Below, piece by piece: positions 1-12,640 of a stretch of 64,000 bases of DNA (positions are counted from its first letter, which is position 1; the number at the start of each line of letters is the position of its first letter). A model generated the notes under the pieces. That model was not told the origin of the DNA. It ran no database searches and saw only the letters and a list, made by a program, of their open reading frames with translations. The DNA comes from Brevipalpus yothersi (lineage: Eukaryota > Arthropoda > Arachnida > Trombidiformes > Tenuipalpidae), in NCBI GenBank assembly GCA_003956705.1, contig QZCP01000779.1, forward strand, positions 62,001-126,000, in the 5' to 3' direction. A program made the translations under genes and the position numbers.

Positions 1-1303
1 GGATATAATGAATTTTCAATCTGTTGGGATTGGGGAAACTCCGTACATTTTTGTCAGAAATACATGGCTGGAGACAAGTTGTTATCCAATATTTGATAGC
101 ACCCTTGGTCATCTCACCACTCGGAGTAGATGTTACAGCAATATTTTCCGGTGTGTTGTCTTCTATATCTTGTGCAACTCTCACGCCAAATTCACCATCT
201 TTCTCCTGGAAGCAAAGGGGAAGCTTTGGGGGCAATTAACTCGCATTGGAGATGATAACCTGGATGGTGTATAAGTGAGTTAGAGCATTCCTATTCTGGT
301 CGAAAGCAAAAATCTTTTCCTCTCCAATATCACTCAAAGTTCTCCTCGAAACCATTTCATGGTTTGAACCAAATTTTTCAGTGTTGCATACATCATCATC
401 GAGATTATTGGTCGACCTGAATTGATTGATTTCATTTACGAACTTTTCAGCTTCTTCATTTATCTCTGCTTCATCATTTCTAGCGCGGAAGTAACGAATT
501 TGGTCATTCTTTGGGATGGAACTCGGTGTTTTCGCTTGAAATCTTGGATGAAATCATGGTTAGCAATAAAATCATTAAGCTGAACCTTGCGAGCAGCTCG
601 AATCGCCCAATTCTTCAAGGTTCAATGATGAACAGGTTGCAATCCATGTCTAGCTTCCCCAAGCCAAGAGTAAAGCAAGGTCCTGATTTGTGTAAGCTCA
701 TAAGATCGATTACCTCCTTGCTCTAGAAACTCTAGTATATTTCTAAGATGGTTACCATCCGAACTAGTATGACGTTTGAGGGTTCCCGGATAGCCTCTGC
801 TATTATAGTCTCTTTTGATTCTGATCATTTCATCCCATGTTTATTGTTTTCCGATGGGCATCGGCTTCTTCTCCTTTTGAGGGCTTGGCTCATGGTCTAA
901 TTGTGAAAGTTCTCTCGTATTATCATCCGTCTACTCCTCACTCTCATTGCCCTCATCAGCATCTTCTGTTTCATCTTAATCATCATCATCAAGGTAGGGC
1001 TCTTCTTGAGGTCTCAACTGTCCAGTTGCTTGTTTGTGAATAAAATCATATAGAATTACAGCAGATCTTATCTCAGCAGCTGTTGGTCCACTCTTTGGAT
1101 AGTTTGAAGAGCTGAATTTTTGGACGAGGAGCCAACAAACCGGTTCTGGGCTCTCTGAAATCATTTTGTTCAAACTTTTCCAATCGATTTTTCAACCTTA
1201 CTACCGAAGGAACTTTATCTTCGTTCCATTGAATGGTGATCGTTTTCAGCGAGTGAACTTTATGCCTTGAGAGAGAGGACATATCGTGGCTGATTCTGAT
1301 CAT
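1..1303 (-). pseudogene. Decayed DDE transposase (CENP-B/Tigger/jerky-like), truncated at the window edge
   Basis: Minus-strand frames read as successive pieces of a cut-and-paste transposase. In order they show a helix-turn-helix-like stretch with GTLKRHTSSDGNHLR, a segment with FKRKHRVPSQRMTKFVT, and the start of a catalytic core. That core resembles the N-T-D-Q region of this family but reads NTEKFG, so the key aspartate position looks altered. A stretch with LTHLYTIQVIISNA follows. The pieces lie in different frames and are separated by at least two in-frame stops and two frameshifts, so the copy cannot be active. The element continues to the left of position 1, and no terminal inverted repeat is visible. 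The family assignment rests on remembered wording of these transposases, not a search. A second, shorter scrap of the same broad class lies near 63.4 kb. Confidence 0.6.
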
Positions 1304-1466
1304 GATCTAAAACTGATCTAAATTAACATCCTGGTCACTGACATAAAACTGACGGAAAATGAAGGGCACTTTAGGTCCTAGTCGAGATTTAAAACTGACT
1401 AAAACTGGCTAAAATCGTTCTGTTGAGGCCAGAAAATCGTTCTCCCGTTATGGGCCTCAACAGGTT

Positions 1467-1841
1467 NNNNNNNNNNNNNNNNNNNNNNNNNNNNNNNNNN
1501 NNNNNNNNNNNNNNNNNNNNNNNNNNNNNNNNNNNNNNNNNNNNNNNNNNNNNNNNNNNNNNNNNNNNNNNNNNNNNNNNNNNNNNNNNNNNNNNNNNNN
1601 NNNNNNNNNNNNNNNNNNNNNNNNNNNNNNNNNNNNNNNNNNNNNNNNNNNNNNNNNNNNNNNNNNNNNNNNNNNNNNNNNNNNNNNNNNNNNNNNNNNN
1701 NNNNNNNNNNNNNNNNNNNNNNNNNNNNNNNNNNNNNNNNNNNNNNNNNNNNNNNNNNNNNNNNNNNNNNNNNNNNNNNNNNNNNNNNNNNNNNNNNNNN
1801 NNNNNNNNNNNNNNNNNNNNNNNNNNNNNNNNNNNNNNNNN
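1467..1841. other. Assembly gap (run of N)
   Basis: 375 unresolved bases. The gap ends directly in a pure CTCTTT repeat, which probably caused it. Any open frame across it is an artefact. Confidence 0.98.
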
Positions 1842-1937
1842 CTCTTTCTCTTTCTCTTTCTCTTTCTCTTTCTCTTTCTCTTTCTCTTTCTCTTTCTCTT
1901 TCTCTTTCTCTTTCTCTTTCTCTTTCTCTTTCTCTCT
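1842..1937. repeat. CTCTTT hexanucleotide microsatellite
   Basis: About 16 near-perfect copies of CTCTTT directly follow the N run. The true array is probably longer and partly hidden in the gap. Confidence 0.95.
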
Positions 1938-1980
1938 AACTAATTTTCATAATGGCCTCTGGCGTTTGAAGAGAATGTAA

Positions 1981-4900
1981 GAGAAAGAAAAAGAAAGAGA
2001 AAAAGGAAGAGACAGAGGAAGAGAACTCGCTACGCTCACTTAAGTATTTATTGGTTTTCTGCGTTAATAGTATAGATGTATGTATGTACGTATATACGTA
2101 CGTATGTATGTATGTGGATGAGAGAAGAGATAGAGAAATGGTAGGATTGAAAATTCAAATTGTCGATTGTTTTCTTTGAAATCAGAATCACAAATCAATA
2201 TCGGGTATTCATATATATATGTATGTGTGTGTGTAATCAAACATTAGTGGAGAGAAGGAAGAAAGAAAGAGATTGCTCTGATGCTTCAAATTTTACTCTC
2301 CAAATGGACTCTTTTGCAAATTGATAATTGCTTAGTATACAAACTCGAAAACTACAGTATCTGATTGTTGTTCATGTTGGTATAATTTTCAAGGTACACA
2401 CACTTGTATCATTCACCACATCAGTCACACACACACAGATTTGCTCTCAAATACATAACATACATGAGAATGCAGTCAACGAAATTTAAAATAAAAGAAG
2501 AACAACTGGTCAATCAACCTTTCTCATAACACGATGAATGTGGTAAGAAAATTATCATTGGATAATGAGAACACATCGAGAATATCATTGGGATTAGAAA
2601 TCAGAGCTCCAAATTTGACGATAAGGTAAACAATTAACAATGAATTCAGGATAGAAGTGAGAGGAATAGAGAAAAAGAGAAAGCAAGAAAGAGAGAAAAA
2701 TAGTAACATCATTGTGTCAATGGTGAGGAAAACGGAAAAAAGTACTTATCTTAAACTTTTCCAAAGGTATCGAGAGGTATTTAGGGCTTGAACCAAAACC
2801 TACTCGAAAACAGTTTGGCGGAAGCTAAATCGGTTGAAAATACTGTTATTCTCTCAACTTTCACACCCGAAATGAAATCATTAATCTGAACGTAATTCAG
2901 GGATTCAGATTCGAGTAAGACTTGACGATGATATATTGGTTTATTATGATGTGTTAGACAAAGGTAATGAAACGAAGATTGGGTTCACAGTAGATTTGAA
3001 TAATTGAAAAGAGCAGATAAAGAAGTTCTCGTGAACTGTCCCCTTTTTATTGATTACAATACCCTTTTATACCCTGAGCTTGGAACAAACTGAGTGAGAC
3101 GAGTGGCGATTATTTTCCTTATTTGGAGGATGAATCTTCCCTGAGAAATTATTCGAAGGGAAGAAGGGAGAGGATGAGAAAGAGTCAAAAGATGGGAAGA
3201 GTTGCCTTCCTAGCCTATGAAGATAGAGCTCGAATCACTTATTCCTTTGGGAAACTCAAATGATTTGGCTTCTCATCGATTTAGAATCGGAAGGAGAACT
3301 TGTGAGAGGAAGGCAGAGAGAATGTTTATGGAAGTAGAATAGAATGGAACAGAGAGGGAGAGAGAGAGATAGAGAGCAAGAGAGAGTGTTATGATCTCAA
3401 TTCTGTTCGTCACCGGAAGGTGATGACTTATCATGGATTATTCGAGGTATATTCAGCTGTATAGTACTCCGGGTGACTCCACCCGATTTCCTAGTCCAAT
3501 GGCCAGATTCTTTTCGGGTGCCCAGTCAATTGAGCTCCCAGAGGCTGTCCAGCCATACAGAAAAGGAAATTTCTATCAGATTGTCATTTAGCATGATGAC
3601 AATATGGATCGATGATTCGCATGGAGAGAAGAGAGAAAAATAAATCGAGTTGGGAAAAGGGACTATAAGATTGTAATCTAGGAGAGAGAGATAGCTGAGA
3701 TATCTTGGTGAACGTCTGAGCTAATTTGGGAGATAGTCTGTGGTATCCTGGTGATAGACTGTGATATCCTGGGGATAGCCCAGTCTTTAAGAATATGGAA
3801 GGGAAAAGAAAGAAGAAAGAGGAGAAGAAAGATAAGGTAAAGGAAGATAGGAGAGAGAGATATGAGGATTAGCTACTAATCATGACAAGGGAAAGGAGAT
3901 CAATCGGGGAAGAGCCTGTGTTTATTCACGAGCAACTGTAGTAGTCAAGAAAGATATTGCAGTCGTTAGAGACTGTGAGAGAGAGAAAGAGTGCGTGGCA
4001 TAGAATGGAATGGAAAAGGAAGAAGAGAGGAGGAAAAAGTTCTGGTTTGGTCAAACAATTGGGTACAAGATGAGAGTAGAGATGACAATGGATTGGAAAA
4101 GATGTACTTGGAATATATTGGCTCTGGTAATAGATCATTTATTATGGGAGATCATTGCTTGTTATGTCTAATTTGGTTAGCGGGAGGAAAGATAAGGTCA
4201 ACGGGTAAGAGTGGACTGACCTTAGGTGGCAAGAGAGGAATAAGAGTAATGATAGTTTGGAAGAAGTTGAATATAAACTTACTGTTCAGATATATATGTA
4301 AAGCTGTAGTAAACTAGTAAACTAGTAAACTAGCTGATTTGCAATATTGGTCTTAAAACAGTATTGGTGGTGATCAGAACGATTTAATTGATCAGAAAGT
4401 GAACAACAATCAATTTGGAAACTAGTCAATTTTGTTACTGACTCTTAAGGTTGGGAGAGTGAACTTTATTTCACCTAGGTATAACTCAGACTCATAGGAT
4501 TTGATGTTGCTATAGTTGGTAACACTTTGAGGATCTTAAACCTCAGTGGATGAAGCCGCGACAACGGAAATAAGGGTGATGGAAATGATGAAGAATTGAG
4601 TTTTCACGCTAAAATAGATGAGTATCGTAATGGTTGGAGTGTATAGCAAGTGATAGCAACATGAGAGTGATGAAGAGAAGAAGAAGAAGAAGAAGGTTGG
4701 GCATCACAATAGAATGGGCGGCTGAAGATGAGAAGTTGGGTTGAAAGGAATGGATATCACTTTGCTGAATTCACAGAGAGAGAGAGGACGGTGGACTTGG
4801 AGTTCGTAAGTAGATTTAACATGTACTTGTGTGGAGAAAATAAAAGGCAAGAGAGTGGAAAAATGGTCAAATGAAAAGTAAAAAGTAATTGCACGAAGTA

Positions 4901-5515
4901 GAAGGACGGAGACTGGAATGAAAGTAAGAGGAAGTATGATGTGATTTTGGTTTGGAAGAGAAAAAGGGGAAGAGGAACGGAGAGCGGAAACGAATAGCCT
5001 GAAAAGGTCGTGAATTATCCCTCTCTCGTTCTCTTATAAATGAGAAAGATAAGGAGAATTTTTCCCTTCTGCTACAGGCGTGTTGAATTTGGGCCTCATC
5101 CAGGAAATAATAGTTCCCACTATCATAGAGTGGAACTTAATGTTTCAGCTTTCCTTCCAGCTTGGATGCTTCCTATAAGAGGAAAACTTTCATTAATTAG
5201 CGAAACTTCCTCTCTCACTTACCTCATCACAATGGTATATTATCGACCCTTCTTCACCATCGACAAAAGCACAAAAGTATCACGTTCATGGTTGACCAAA
5301 ATGAACGCTGAAAATCAGTCACTCAAATCAAAACTTCCACAGAAGTAGGTTTAATAGGTTTTTAGTTTGCAATTTTTGGATGTATTGGGCTACTGATAGG
5401 GAGAGAGGAGAAATGGAACTGCCAACATGGCGAAAATTTTGGCTGTTGGTTCCCTTCTTCATCTCTCCCAATCTATAATTCAGCGAAACAGTTCCATGAC
5501 CTCATTTTTTGGGTT
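1981..5515. other. Non-coding, purine-rich intergenic stretch
   Basis: No frame here looks like a gene. It contains GA- and CA-rich microsatellite tracts, an 8-base TAAACTAG tandem near 4309-4333, and two near copies of a GATAGxCTGTGxTATCCTGG element at 3732-3775. Part of it may be an LTR (see separate entry). Confidence 0.5.
2950..3400 (-). mobile_element. Possible solo LTR or LTR fragment
   Basis: Read on the minus strand, a TATAAAAGGG box (3062-3074) is followed within about 20 bases by AATAAA (3046-3051) and GC-richer sequence, then CTAACA near 2952. Promoter and polyadenylation signals packed this closely are typical of retroviral-type LTRs. I found no paired LTR, primer-binding site or gag/pol, and the boundaries are guesses. 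A host promoter with a chance AATAAA would look the same. Confidence 0.25.
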
Positions 5516-5518
5516 TCA

Positions 5519-5821
5519 GTGATCATACTCAGAATTATCTTCTCGCATTTTCTCTTGGACTTGATGGTGTTGAGTTTCGATTATTTGATCCGTTAAACCT
5601 CGGTCACGGATCAGAGCTTCATTCTTCTCTTGAAGTCGCTCAATCTCTCTACCGCGTTCGGCTAACGCTTCTTTGAGTTGATCGATCTCACCTCTTGAGC
5701 CATCATAACTAGGGGCGATTTCTCTAACATTTGTATCGAGAGTGGCCACCAACTTTTTAAGACTCTTGAGTTCTGTCTTCAAATTCCTTACTCGGATAGG
5801 GATAGGACGGGCAGGATTCAT
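5519..5821 (-). CDS. Short coiled-coil protein, unrecognised
   Basis: An open frame of about 100 codons starts at an ATG and ends in a stop. From about residue 12 onward the protein is strongly heptad-like and charged, including QLKEALAERGREIERLQEKN, so a coiled coil is likely. There is no signal peptide or membrane segment. It lies 270 bases from the DNA polymerase fragment on the other strand, so it may belong to the same mobile element, but nothing in its sequence proves that. It could also be a chance ORF, although its composition is unlike its shadow frames. Confidence 0.4.
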
Positions 5822-6087
5822 TTTTATATTTAATTGTTAGCAATTAATTTCACAATCACAAAGCAATCAAGTATGATGGAGAAAAATAGAAAAAATAAGT
5901 GTTAACTGTGTGGAGAGACTGTGCAATGAGTTAGAAATGACAGCATGATCAATCTTACATTGTGGACTACTGCCATCTATCTAACTAGAGATGAATAGCG
6001 ATTCAAAAATGTATAGTAATATCAGTGGCTTGGAAACTTTGTGTATGGATTATGATTGATCACATTGATCATCAATGGTTGAGATGA

Positions 6088-6537
6088 GTGTTTCATCAGC
6101 TTACCAGGGATACTATAGCTATGTATGAGTGTATGGTAACAGGTGGGCCAAAAAATTACGCTTACAAAGTACGATTACCGAATGATCAGATCAAAACTGT
6201 CATCAAGACTGAGGGCATAACTCTAAACAGAGCTACTTTGCAATTGATCAATTACGGATTTATGCTCGATGCAGCCAAAGAATATTGTTCAGATCGAAAG
6301 AATGGTGCAAAAATCACAAAAATTCTTCAATTCAATATCAAATCTGACAGTCATCATAACATACAAACGATATATTTCTCTAGGGCTCATCAGGCTGTGT
6401 CTAAAAAAGAATGGTCTATCGTAACTCCACATTCCTTTACGGTTTTGCAGGTGATAAAACAAACTACTTTAGTTCATTTTGAAGAGTTGCTATCTTTATT
6501 CGATGAGGAGTCCAATTCAATCACCCTCTCGAAGTAA
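6088..6537 (+). pseudogene. C-terminal fragment of a Polinton/Maverick-type protein-primed family-B DNA polymerase
   Basis: About 149 codons without a convincing ATG start; the frame opens at a GTG. Near residue 18 it reads TGGPKNYAYKV, followed about 20 residues on by TEGITLN and then a hydrophobic INYGFML stretch. In Polinton and adintovirus-like polymerases a GGPKNYAYK motif followed by K-x-K/E-G-x-x-L-N marks the end of the polymerase domain. The palm motifs upstream are missing, so this is a broken remnant of a large self-synthesising transposon. No integrase, capsid or packaging ATPase was seen nearby. The assignment rests on motif recognition. Confidence 0.55.
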
Positions 6538-6569
6538 AAAATTACCCCATCTTGAATCAAAATCCTCCC

Positions 6570-6690
6570 CTCCGAGGTGAGATATTCACCCTCTATGGTC
6601 AGAAATTCACCCTCTCTGAGGCAAAAAATCCACCTTATATGGTGGAAAAATTCACCCTCTCCAGCAGGTAGGTATAAAAATTACCCCCCT
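6570..6690 (+). repeat. Diverged short tandem repeat (ATTCACCCTCT core)
   Basis: Four or five imperfect 21-24-base units share an A-rich half followed by ATTCACCCTCT or ATCCACCTTAT. The array starts about 40 bases after the stop of the polymerase fragment. It is too diverged to be a recent microsatellite. Confidence 0.5.
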
Positions 6691-6810
6691 ATTACTACTC
6701 CCTACTATGGAACTGAGCAAAAATCTATGAACAGTACCTGTGTAATACCCACGAGTGAGGTAACTCAATTGAGCAAGCTCTTTCGAATAGCTCCCTCTTT
6801 CTGCCTCTAG

Positions 6811-7849
6811 CAATCATTCACATATTTCAGGAATAAAAAATCCCTTTGGGCTCGGAGTAGCTCCATTGTTTTCCGTAACAAGGAATAGACAAGATGGAAC
6901 CAGTTCCAAATATATGTACACTCGAGCTAAGTCCAAAAACGGCTGTATCGGCTATTGTTCGTTTTGGGGCTCAGTATAACGCAAGGAAAGAGCTTGACTG
7001 ATGTTAAAATTGGACATATTGTTGCTTCACATGAGCAGGGTTGTGGTTGGTCTCAAAACGAGAAAATATATTCCACAGATTATCTATGAATCACAATCAA
7101 AATTTTATAAAACAGAAATCTAGAAATACATTTGAAACTACTGCTTTTTATATCTTCTTCAATAATACTCTCAATTTCACCTTGTTGAATTGAAAGTTCT
7201 CGAAAACTCGATAATACTTTTCCTTAATTATAATCCGTGACAGAAATCAACAATTGAGCTCATGACAAGGGTGAATCAGATAGACTAGTGGAAAGATTGG
7301 TCACTCAGAATCGAGTATCAAGCATCTTCTGATAAATCCTAAGCAATATGGGCAAGCAAAATATGCAGGACGTCCAAAAGTACTGTTTGACGATTGTCAA
7401 TGAGTAGAATGGAATGGATCAGAGAGTGATAAAGATGATATCTGGTCAAAGAAGTCTGGAATACTCAAAGTGGTCGAAAGAAAGAGAAGAGGAACTTTCT
7501 ATTAATACACTCTCGTTTGGATACTCTAATGGCAGTGAATTTTCATAACCTCTCAAATGCGCCAGGATGCTCATTTTTCACATTTCAACGCAACCTTTGA
7601 ATATAATTTTCGCTGAATATTTCCTACAGCTCCTCTTAGCCGTTATTTTACTTTCCATGAAAATTCTTTCAGAATATACTGCTTTTCTCTGCTTTTGTTA
7701 TTTTTCATATTACTTTGCAACAAAGTCTACAAAAGATCTAACATTTCATCCTATTCTTTTTGATAGGTTCAAACAATTCTTATGAGATTTACGCTGATAG
7801 GTGATTTTGTTTTCTCTTTTCTCAGGTTCTCCTACAACTTTTTGTTGAG
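6811..7849. other. Intergenic, nothing recognised
   Basis: AT-rich DNA with many stops in all frames. The short open frame at 7567-7785 is hydrophobic only because it is T-rich, and it shows no further support. Confidence 0.5.
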
Positions 7850-8531
7850 CTATCCTTTCTTTGGGCCCTTTTTAGTGCTTTTCTTCATGGATTCACCTGC
7901 CTTGAGTCTGTCAATACATCGCTACATTGAAAAAAGGAGAAAACATCAGAACTAAAGTCCAATCAAGAAACCCTGCTCTTACCGCTAGATCCTTAAATTT
8001 TCTTCTATCATTTTCATTCACGCACAGGAGCTTCAAGGGACAAAGTTGAGTTAAGATTTTTTACTGAAATCCTCAATGAATTTTACTCACCAATGTCAAA
8101 TGCTTGTCCTCCTGGCAAAATTTATCAGCATCGTTCTCGCTCCATAGACTCGGCATGCCTGTCGAGTGGATACAATGATCCATGACTTGTCTGTCTATAT
8201 CGGTCATTAAGCTCTCGGCATTCTAAGAAAAATGAAAGATCAGTAGAGCAAGAAAAAATCAATGCGGATCATTCAAACATACCGCTGTTATTATACACCT
8301 TCTGATATTCTCTGTAGCTTCAAGGAATGGCTCATTGTCGGAGCTACTTTTTGTTTCTACGATTACTTTGCCAAGGCGGCAGAGCGCATCTTTATATGGG
8401 CTGTCGATTAATGGACCAGCCGCTCTGGATACCTTTGGACCTATGGTCGTGCATAGAAACCACAAAAAAACAAATTTTCTCGATACATCGGGAATGAATG
8501 AAAGAAGAAATTTTTTCGATAGATGATTCAT
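7850..8531 (-). CDS. Small secreted cysteine protein, three-exon type (member A)
   Basis: Three exons in consistent phase 0: 8531-8283, 8222-8091 and 7921-7850, giving 150 residues. Exon 1 has a hydrophobic segment around residues 18-36 (FVFLWFLCTTIG) that should act as a signal peptide, then a C-x28-C pair. Exon 2 carries HCIHSTGMPSL and, 15 residues on, FCQEDKHLTL. Exon 3 starts RCID and ends in a lysine-rich tail. The same plan occurs in the genes ending near 10.6 and 31.1 kb: an exon-2 motif like H-C-I-H-S/A-T-x-M-A/P-S then F/Y-C-x5-HL, and a tiny terminal exon beginning x-C-I/L. No known family was recognised. The role is unknown; secretion is inferred. Confidence 0.65.
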
Positions 8532-10579
8532 GATACAGGGCCTCCAGAGTTGGTGAAATTGATAGTCAAAAGCTTTGGAGCTATTATTATATGGTAAAGT
8601 TTTTCAATCTCATGGGAGCATGCAGCATGAATTGAGATCATGTGTTGCTTATGGATTCTATTTATTGGTCATGAAACTTGATATCGTAATTAAATTGATA
8701 GCGTCACCTTTTTGACTTTGAAATAATGAGCTGGCATATTAAGTTTCAGAATTAAATTGGAGGCGATTGAATCAATGGAAATAGGAGTATCTTGATTTTG
8801 AGACTTAATCAAATGGAAAGGTTCCACCCACAGCTCTCGATTTGAAATGATGAGCTTCCTCCTACGGCCCATGTAAGCCTATGGCAAATCACTGCTCAGG
8901 CAGCATGATTCACAAGACATTCTCGGAATGGTTATGAGTTGTCGGATATTCCGATGATATTACCAAGTATTCTGAACTCTTGAATTAGTTTTAGGAAATT
9001 TTCTTCAGGATTTGGGTGATAACTTTCGAAAAAATTAATAGCAAAGCATGCCAAGCACAAACCTAGTATTTACCAGAATCCAATGAGTATCATTTGTTAT
9101 TTAAATCATTTTTTCGACCTCCATATCTGATTCCACACTATAAGATAATGAGCCGGTATGGAGCTCTTTTCTGAGTGAAAAAATTTTGGAAGCTCTCGGA
9201 AAAAGACCTTGATCTTATTCTTGAGATAATTCCTTCATTTCAGATCAGGAGCCTCGTCTTAAACTGTGGAAACTCACCAAAAAACGAAAAAAAGTATCGA
9301 TCAAGTTGGTCTCGAATAGATTCATATATTTGATATTTGGATAGGCTTCCTCCAAAGATCATCAATTAGACTGCTCGATAAAGATCCAAGTTTTATTTCC
9401 AGTACCGTTGGCTATAGATGAAGAGCTGATTCTCACAGCAATTTATGCTCGTTTGATGAATCTCATATCCTTCTGAAACTAGTAGCTGCCAACGGGGAAT
9501 ACTATATGAAAAGAGGCTTCTCATTTCTTGGAAGGACTATTGTATTCAATCTTGTGATTGATTTGGAAATCTGTGTGAGCGATTTTTGAGAGTACCTAGA
9601 CACTTGATATCTAATTCAGCATGAACCAGCCCAATTAGCATTTTCTCAACAATTAAGAAAACTGATAAGCATTCTCAGCACCCTGACTTTCCACTTGAAT
9701 AATCTTTCTTAGCTTGGCCAGCGCTATTCTCTAGATATTGACCAACAGGCAAGGCTTCAGAAATGCTTAATGAGCATTTCCTCTGTACATAAACCTCAGC
9801 AAAACTATCTGAATCATCCAATAGCAATTCAGTTGCTTACTGGACATTAAACGAGCAACATTGCTCAATAAATCGCTCTCTCACTATTATTTTTTAATCT
9901 TTTCTCCTGTTTTTCAATGTTGAAAGCTTTCAACCAACCCCAAAAGATCGTTCACCACTTGCATGGATAGGTTCCGTCAGCATCAATGTTCAAAACTCTT
10001 GGAAGCAATGACTACTGAGGTGACAACCCGTAAGGATGAAAGTTCACAGATCATAGTTGTTTGTAGATTCCAAATATTGATTGTCATTCTTCTATTACCC
10101 GAGACAAAACAGTTTAAACTGTGGTAAAGATCCGACGAAGCTTCCAAACCAGAATGAGTTGAGAAATCATTCTGAAATTCAATGTCTAGTGCTGAAATAT
10201 GAATTCTTATCAGCTTCGGTAATCAAAAAATTTTCATCCCATCTTGAAGAACACTTCCAGAGGAATCTCATTCTATCATCCTGTGGATTCCTTGCATATT
10301 ATGAGCTTTTGGGCGCATGGTGCTGAGATTTTACATTCTTGATTTATTCCTTGAATAAAATTATAGGATTTTGTGAGTTGTCATAATTTCCAATGAATGC
10401 TCTCTTTTCAAACTCCCAACAGTTTATTTTAGTTCTCTTATACATGTATATATGTATGTATTCCGACAATGACGACAGTACTTTTGGTGGAAGAAATGTT
10501 TTGCTTCTTCATTCTCACAGCCTTTCTTCTAACTCTCAAAATTTTTCCCCAATTCATTAGTCCTGCCCATTGGAATACT
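8532..10579. other. Intergenic, nothing recognised
   Basis: No frame with splice sites or family motifs was found. The open frame at 10081-10326 has two cysteines but no recognisable pattern. Confidence 0.45.
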
Positions 10580-11259
10580 CTAAAGTTTAGGTTTTTTTAA
10601 AAAATTATCACCTTCTTCTATATCTTGTATGCAGTTCTGTGTGCCAAAAAGAAAGATAAAAGAATAGAAATCAGGATTGACCAATCTAACACAGCTAAAA
10701 AATCAATCTTACCCTTAATCGGTTTGCTGTTGTCCTATCTTCGTGATGAATACATTTTAACTTGAGGAGATAAGAGTAAATATTTAGAAAAGATTATCTA
10801 CCATACCGCGTCGATTTATACTCACTATAGTCAGGTGTTTTTTCTGATTACAAAATTCTAATTGCTCTGTTGATTTTGGCCTCAAACTCGCCATCCTAGT
10901 CGAATGGAAACACTTCATCGCATTCTGTCTTCTCAAGGGTGTATATTTTCCCCATGCATGCTGTTTAGAACAATTTATCAGATTGATTTGACAATTCAAT
11001 GATAACTATTCAAACTTACACTGGTGACTACGCATTGCTTGATTAAATTCAGAAGGCGCTCGTCAGGCTCAACAGACGATTCGCCTTTTAAACCTGCGAT
11101 CACGGTGGTCAAATTGCAAAGCAAATCCATATATTCCTGGCTAGGCTCCTCAGAATGTACCTCATGACATATGATTGTGAACATAATGCACAACACAATC
11201 AATTTGGTGAATATATCCGGAATAGACAGGGTATGAACTTTTCTTAAGCTCTGATTCAT
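10580..11259 (-). CDS. Small secreted cysteine protein, three-exon type (member B)
   Basis: Exons 11259-11020, 10960-10826 and 10636-10580, all phase 0, give 143 residues. The N-terminal hydrophobic run (LIVLCIMFTIICHEV, about residues 20-34) is a signal peptide. The mature part has C-x28-C in exon 1, KCFHSTRMASLRP then FCNQKKHLTI in exon 2, and NCIQDIEEG with a KK-rich end in exon 3. Exon 2 matches member A almost motif for motif, and both use the same intron phases, so they are paralogues. Donors (GTAAGT, GTGAGT) and acceptors (AACAG, CACAG) are canonical. Function unknown. Confidence 0.68.
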
Positions 11260-12640
11260 GATTGAGAAGGAATTAACCTCAATTGATAGACTAAAATTAT
11301 CAAATAAAGAGAAAATATCAACTATACCGCACTACGATTTCTCTTTAACTCATTTGATTCAACTCCAATTAAGGCGTGGATTGCATGTTAATTCAATTTG
11401 TTGATATTGCAACTGAACCTCGACTACTCAGATTGAAAATTTATCCTCTTGACCCTCATGATCTAGAATTTCTCATAATTTGCATGGGGAGTTTCGGGAT
11501 TGAATAATAGTAGGTTTTTCCATTGAAAAATTAGAAAAAATTTGATTCTGAGCTAACTGATTTTGGCTATAAGATATATCTCCAACAACTAGAGTTGATA
11601 CGATCATCTCAGAACTTATACTCTCAAAAAGTATTCTAACGAGAGAATATGCAGTGTACACACAGGATACACATACACTCAAATCTATCATAAATATTTT
11701 TTGGCACCTCTGGCACTGATTGTCTTGATATTCATTGATATAGATCAGAATCTATGGGGAACAGAACATAGAAGTATGCACTGAATCATTCTGAAAATTT
11801 TTATTCGCCCTAGAGTTGTACAATTCATGAAAATCATTAGAGAAAGCTCTAGAAGTATTGAAGAGCTTTATTTCGCTGTTTTTCAACTTTTTCAGATATA
11901 ATTATAAGGATGATTGAAATATAGAGCTTGTTTCTGGCTGCAAATTTTCCACGAAAATGTGAACTCGAGGGTCTACCTTCATTAGTATAGAGAAAATTCT
12001 TACATCCACGAGATTTTCTAAAACTGTAGCTAGAATCCAATCATGGACGATTGGAAATTTCTCAAATGAGTAGTGAAGGTTTTAGTGAACCAGAACCGAG
12101 TTCTAATATGATTACTTAAGAAGCTATCTGATTGTTACGATATGAGAAGTAATTTCAGGGAGTATCTCACACACTTTCTTCACAGTTCTTAGATAGAAAA
12201 AGGTGGTTCTTGGAAGATTGATGAAGTTAGGAGAGAAGAGCTTTTATTCTCAATTTGAGTCTTTCAATTTTCTGTGAAAAACAAAAAATGAAAAAAGTCT
12301 GAATAGATTAGGTATTGAATCTGCATCGCACATCCCGCTTTTCTCTGAATGATTGTCACAAACAAACTCCCAATTAGGATAAGAACTATCTAGAGCTACC
12401 TTCGAACAGGTCAGCAAGGAAATATGGGGTAGAAATAGAAAAAGGGTATACACATAGGACACTAGGTCTGATTCATATTTTGTCCATTTTCATACCTAAT
12501 CTATCGTTTTATCATGATTCAAGGGAGCTCATCATAGTTTTTATCGAAATTGTGAGTTTGTTGTTGACAATTATTCAAAAAAAAGCTATCCATTTCATAC
12601 TTTCATCACAAAGATAATCTCTTTCACTTATACATGTAAA
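11260..12640. other. Intergenic, nothing recognised
   Basis: No supported gene. Short open frames lack splice context or motifs. Confidence 0.45.

Noticed and set aside
1423..1980. 185-codon plus-strand frame with Phe-Ser repeats
   Set aside because: It runs through the N gap and the CTCTTT microsatellite.
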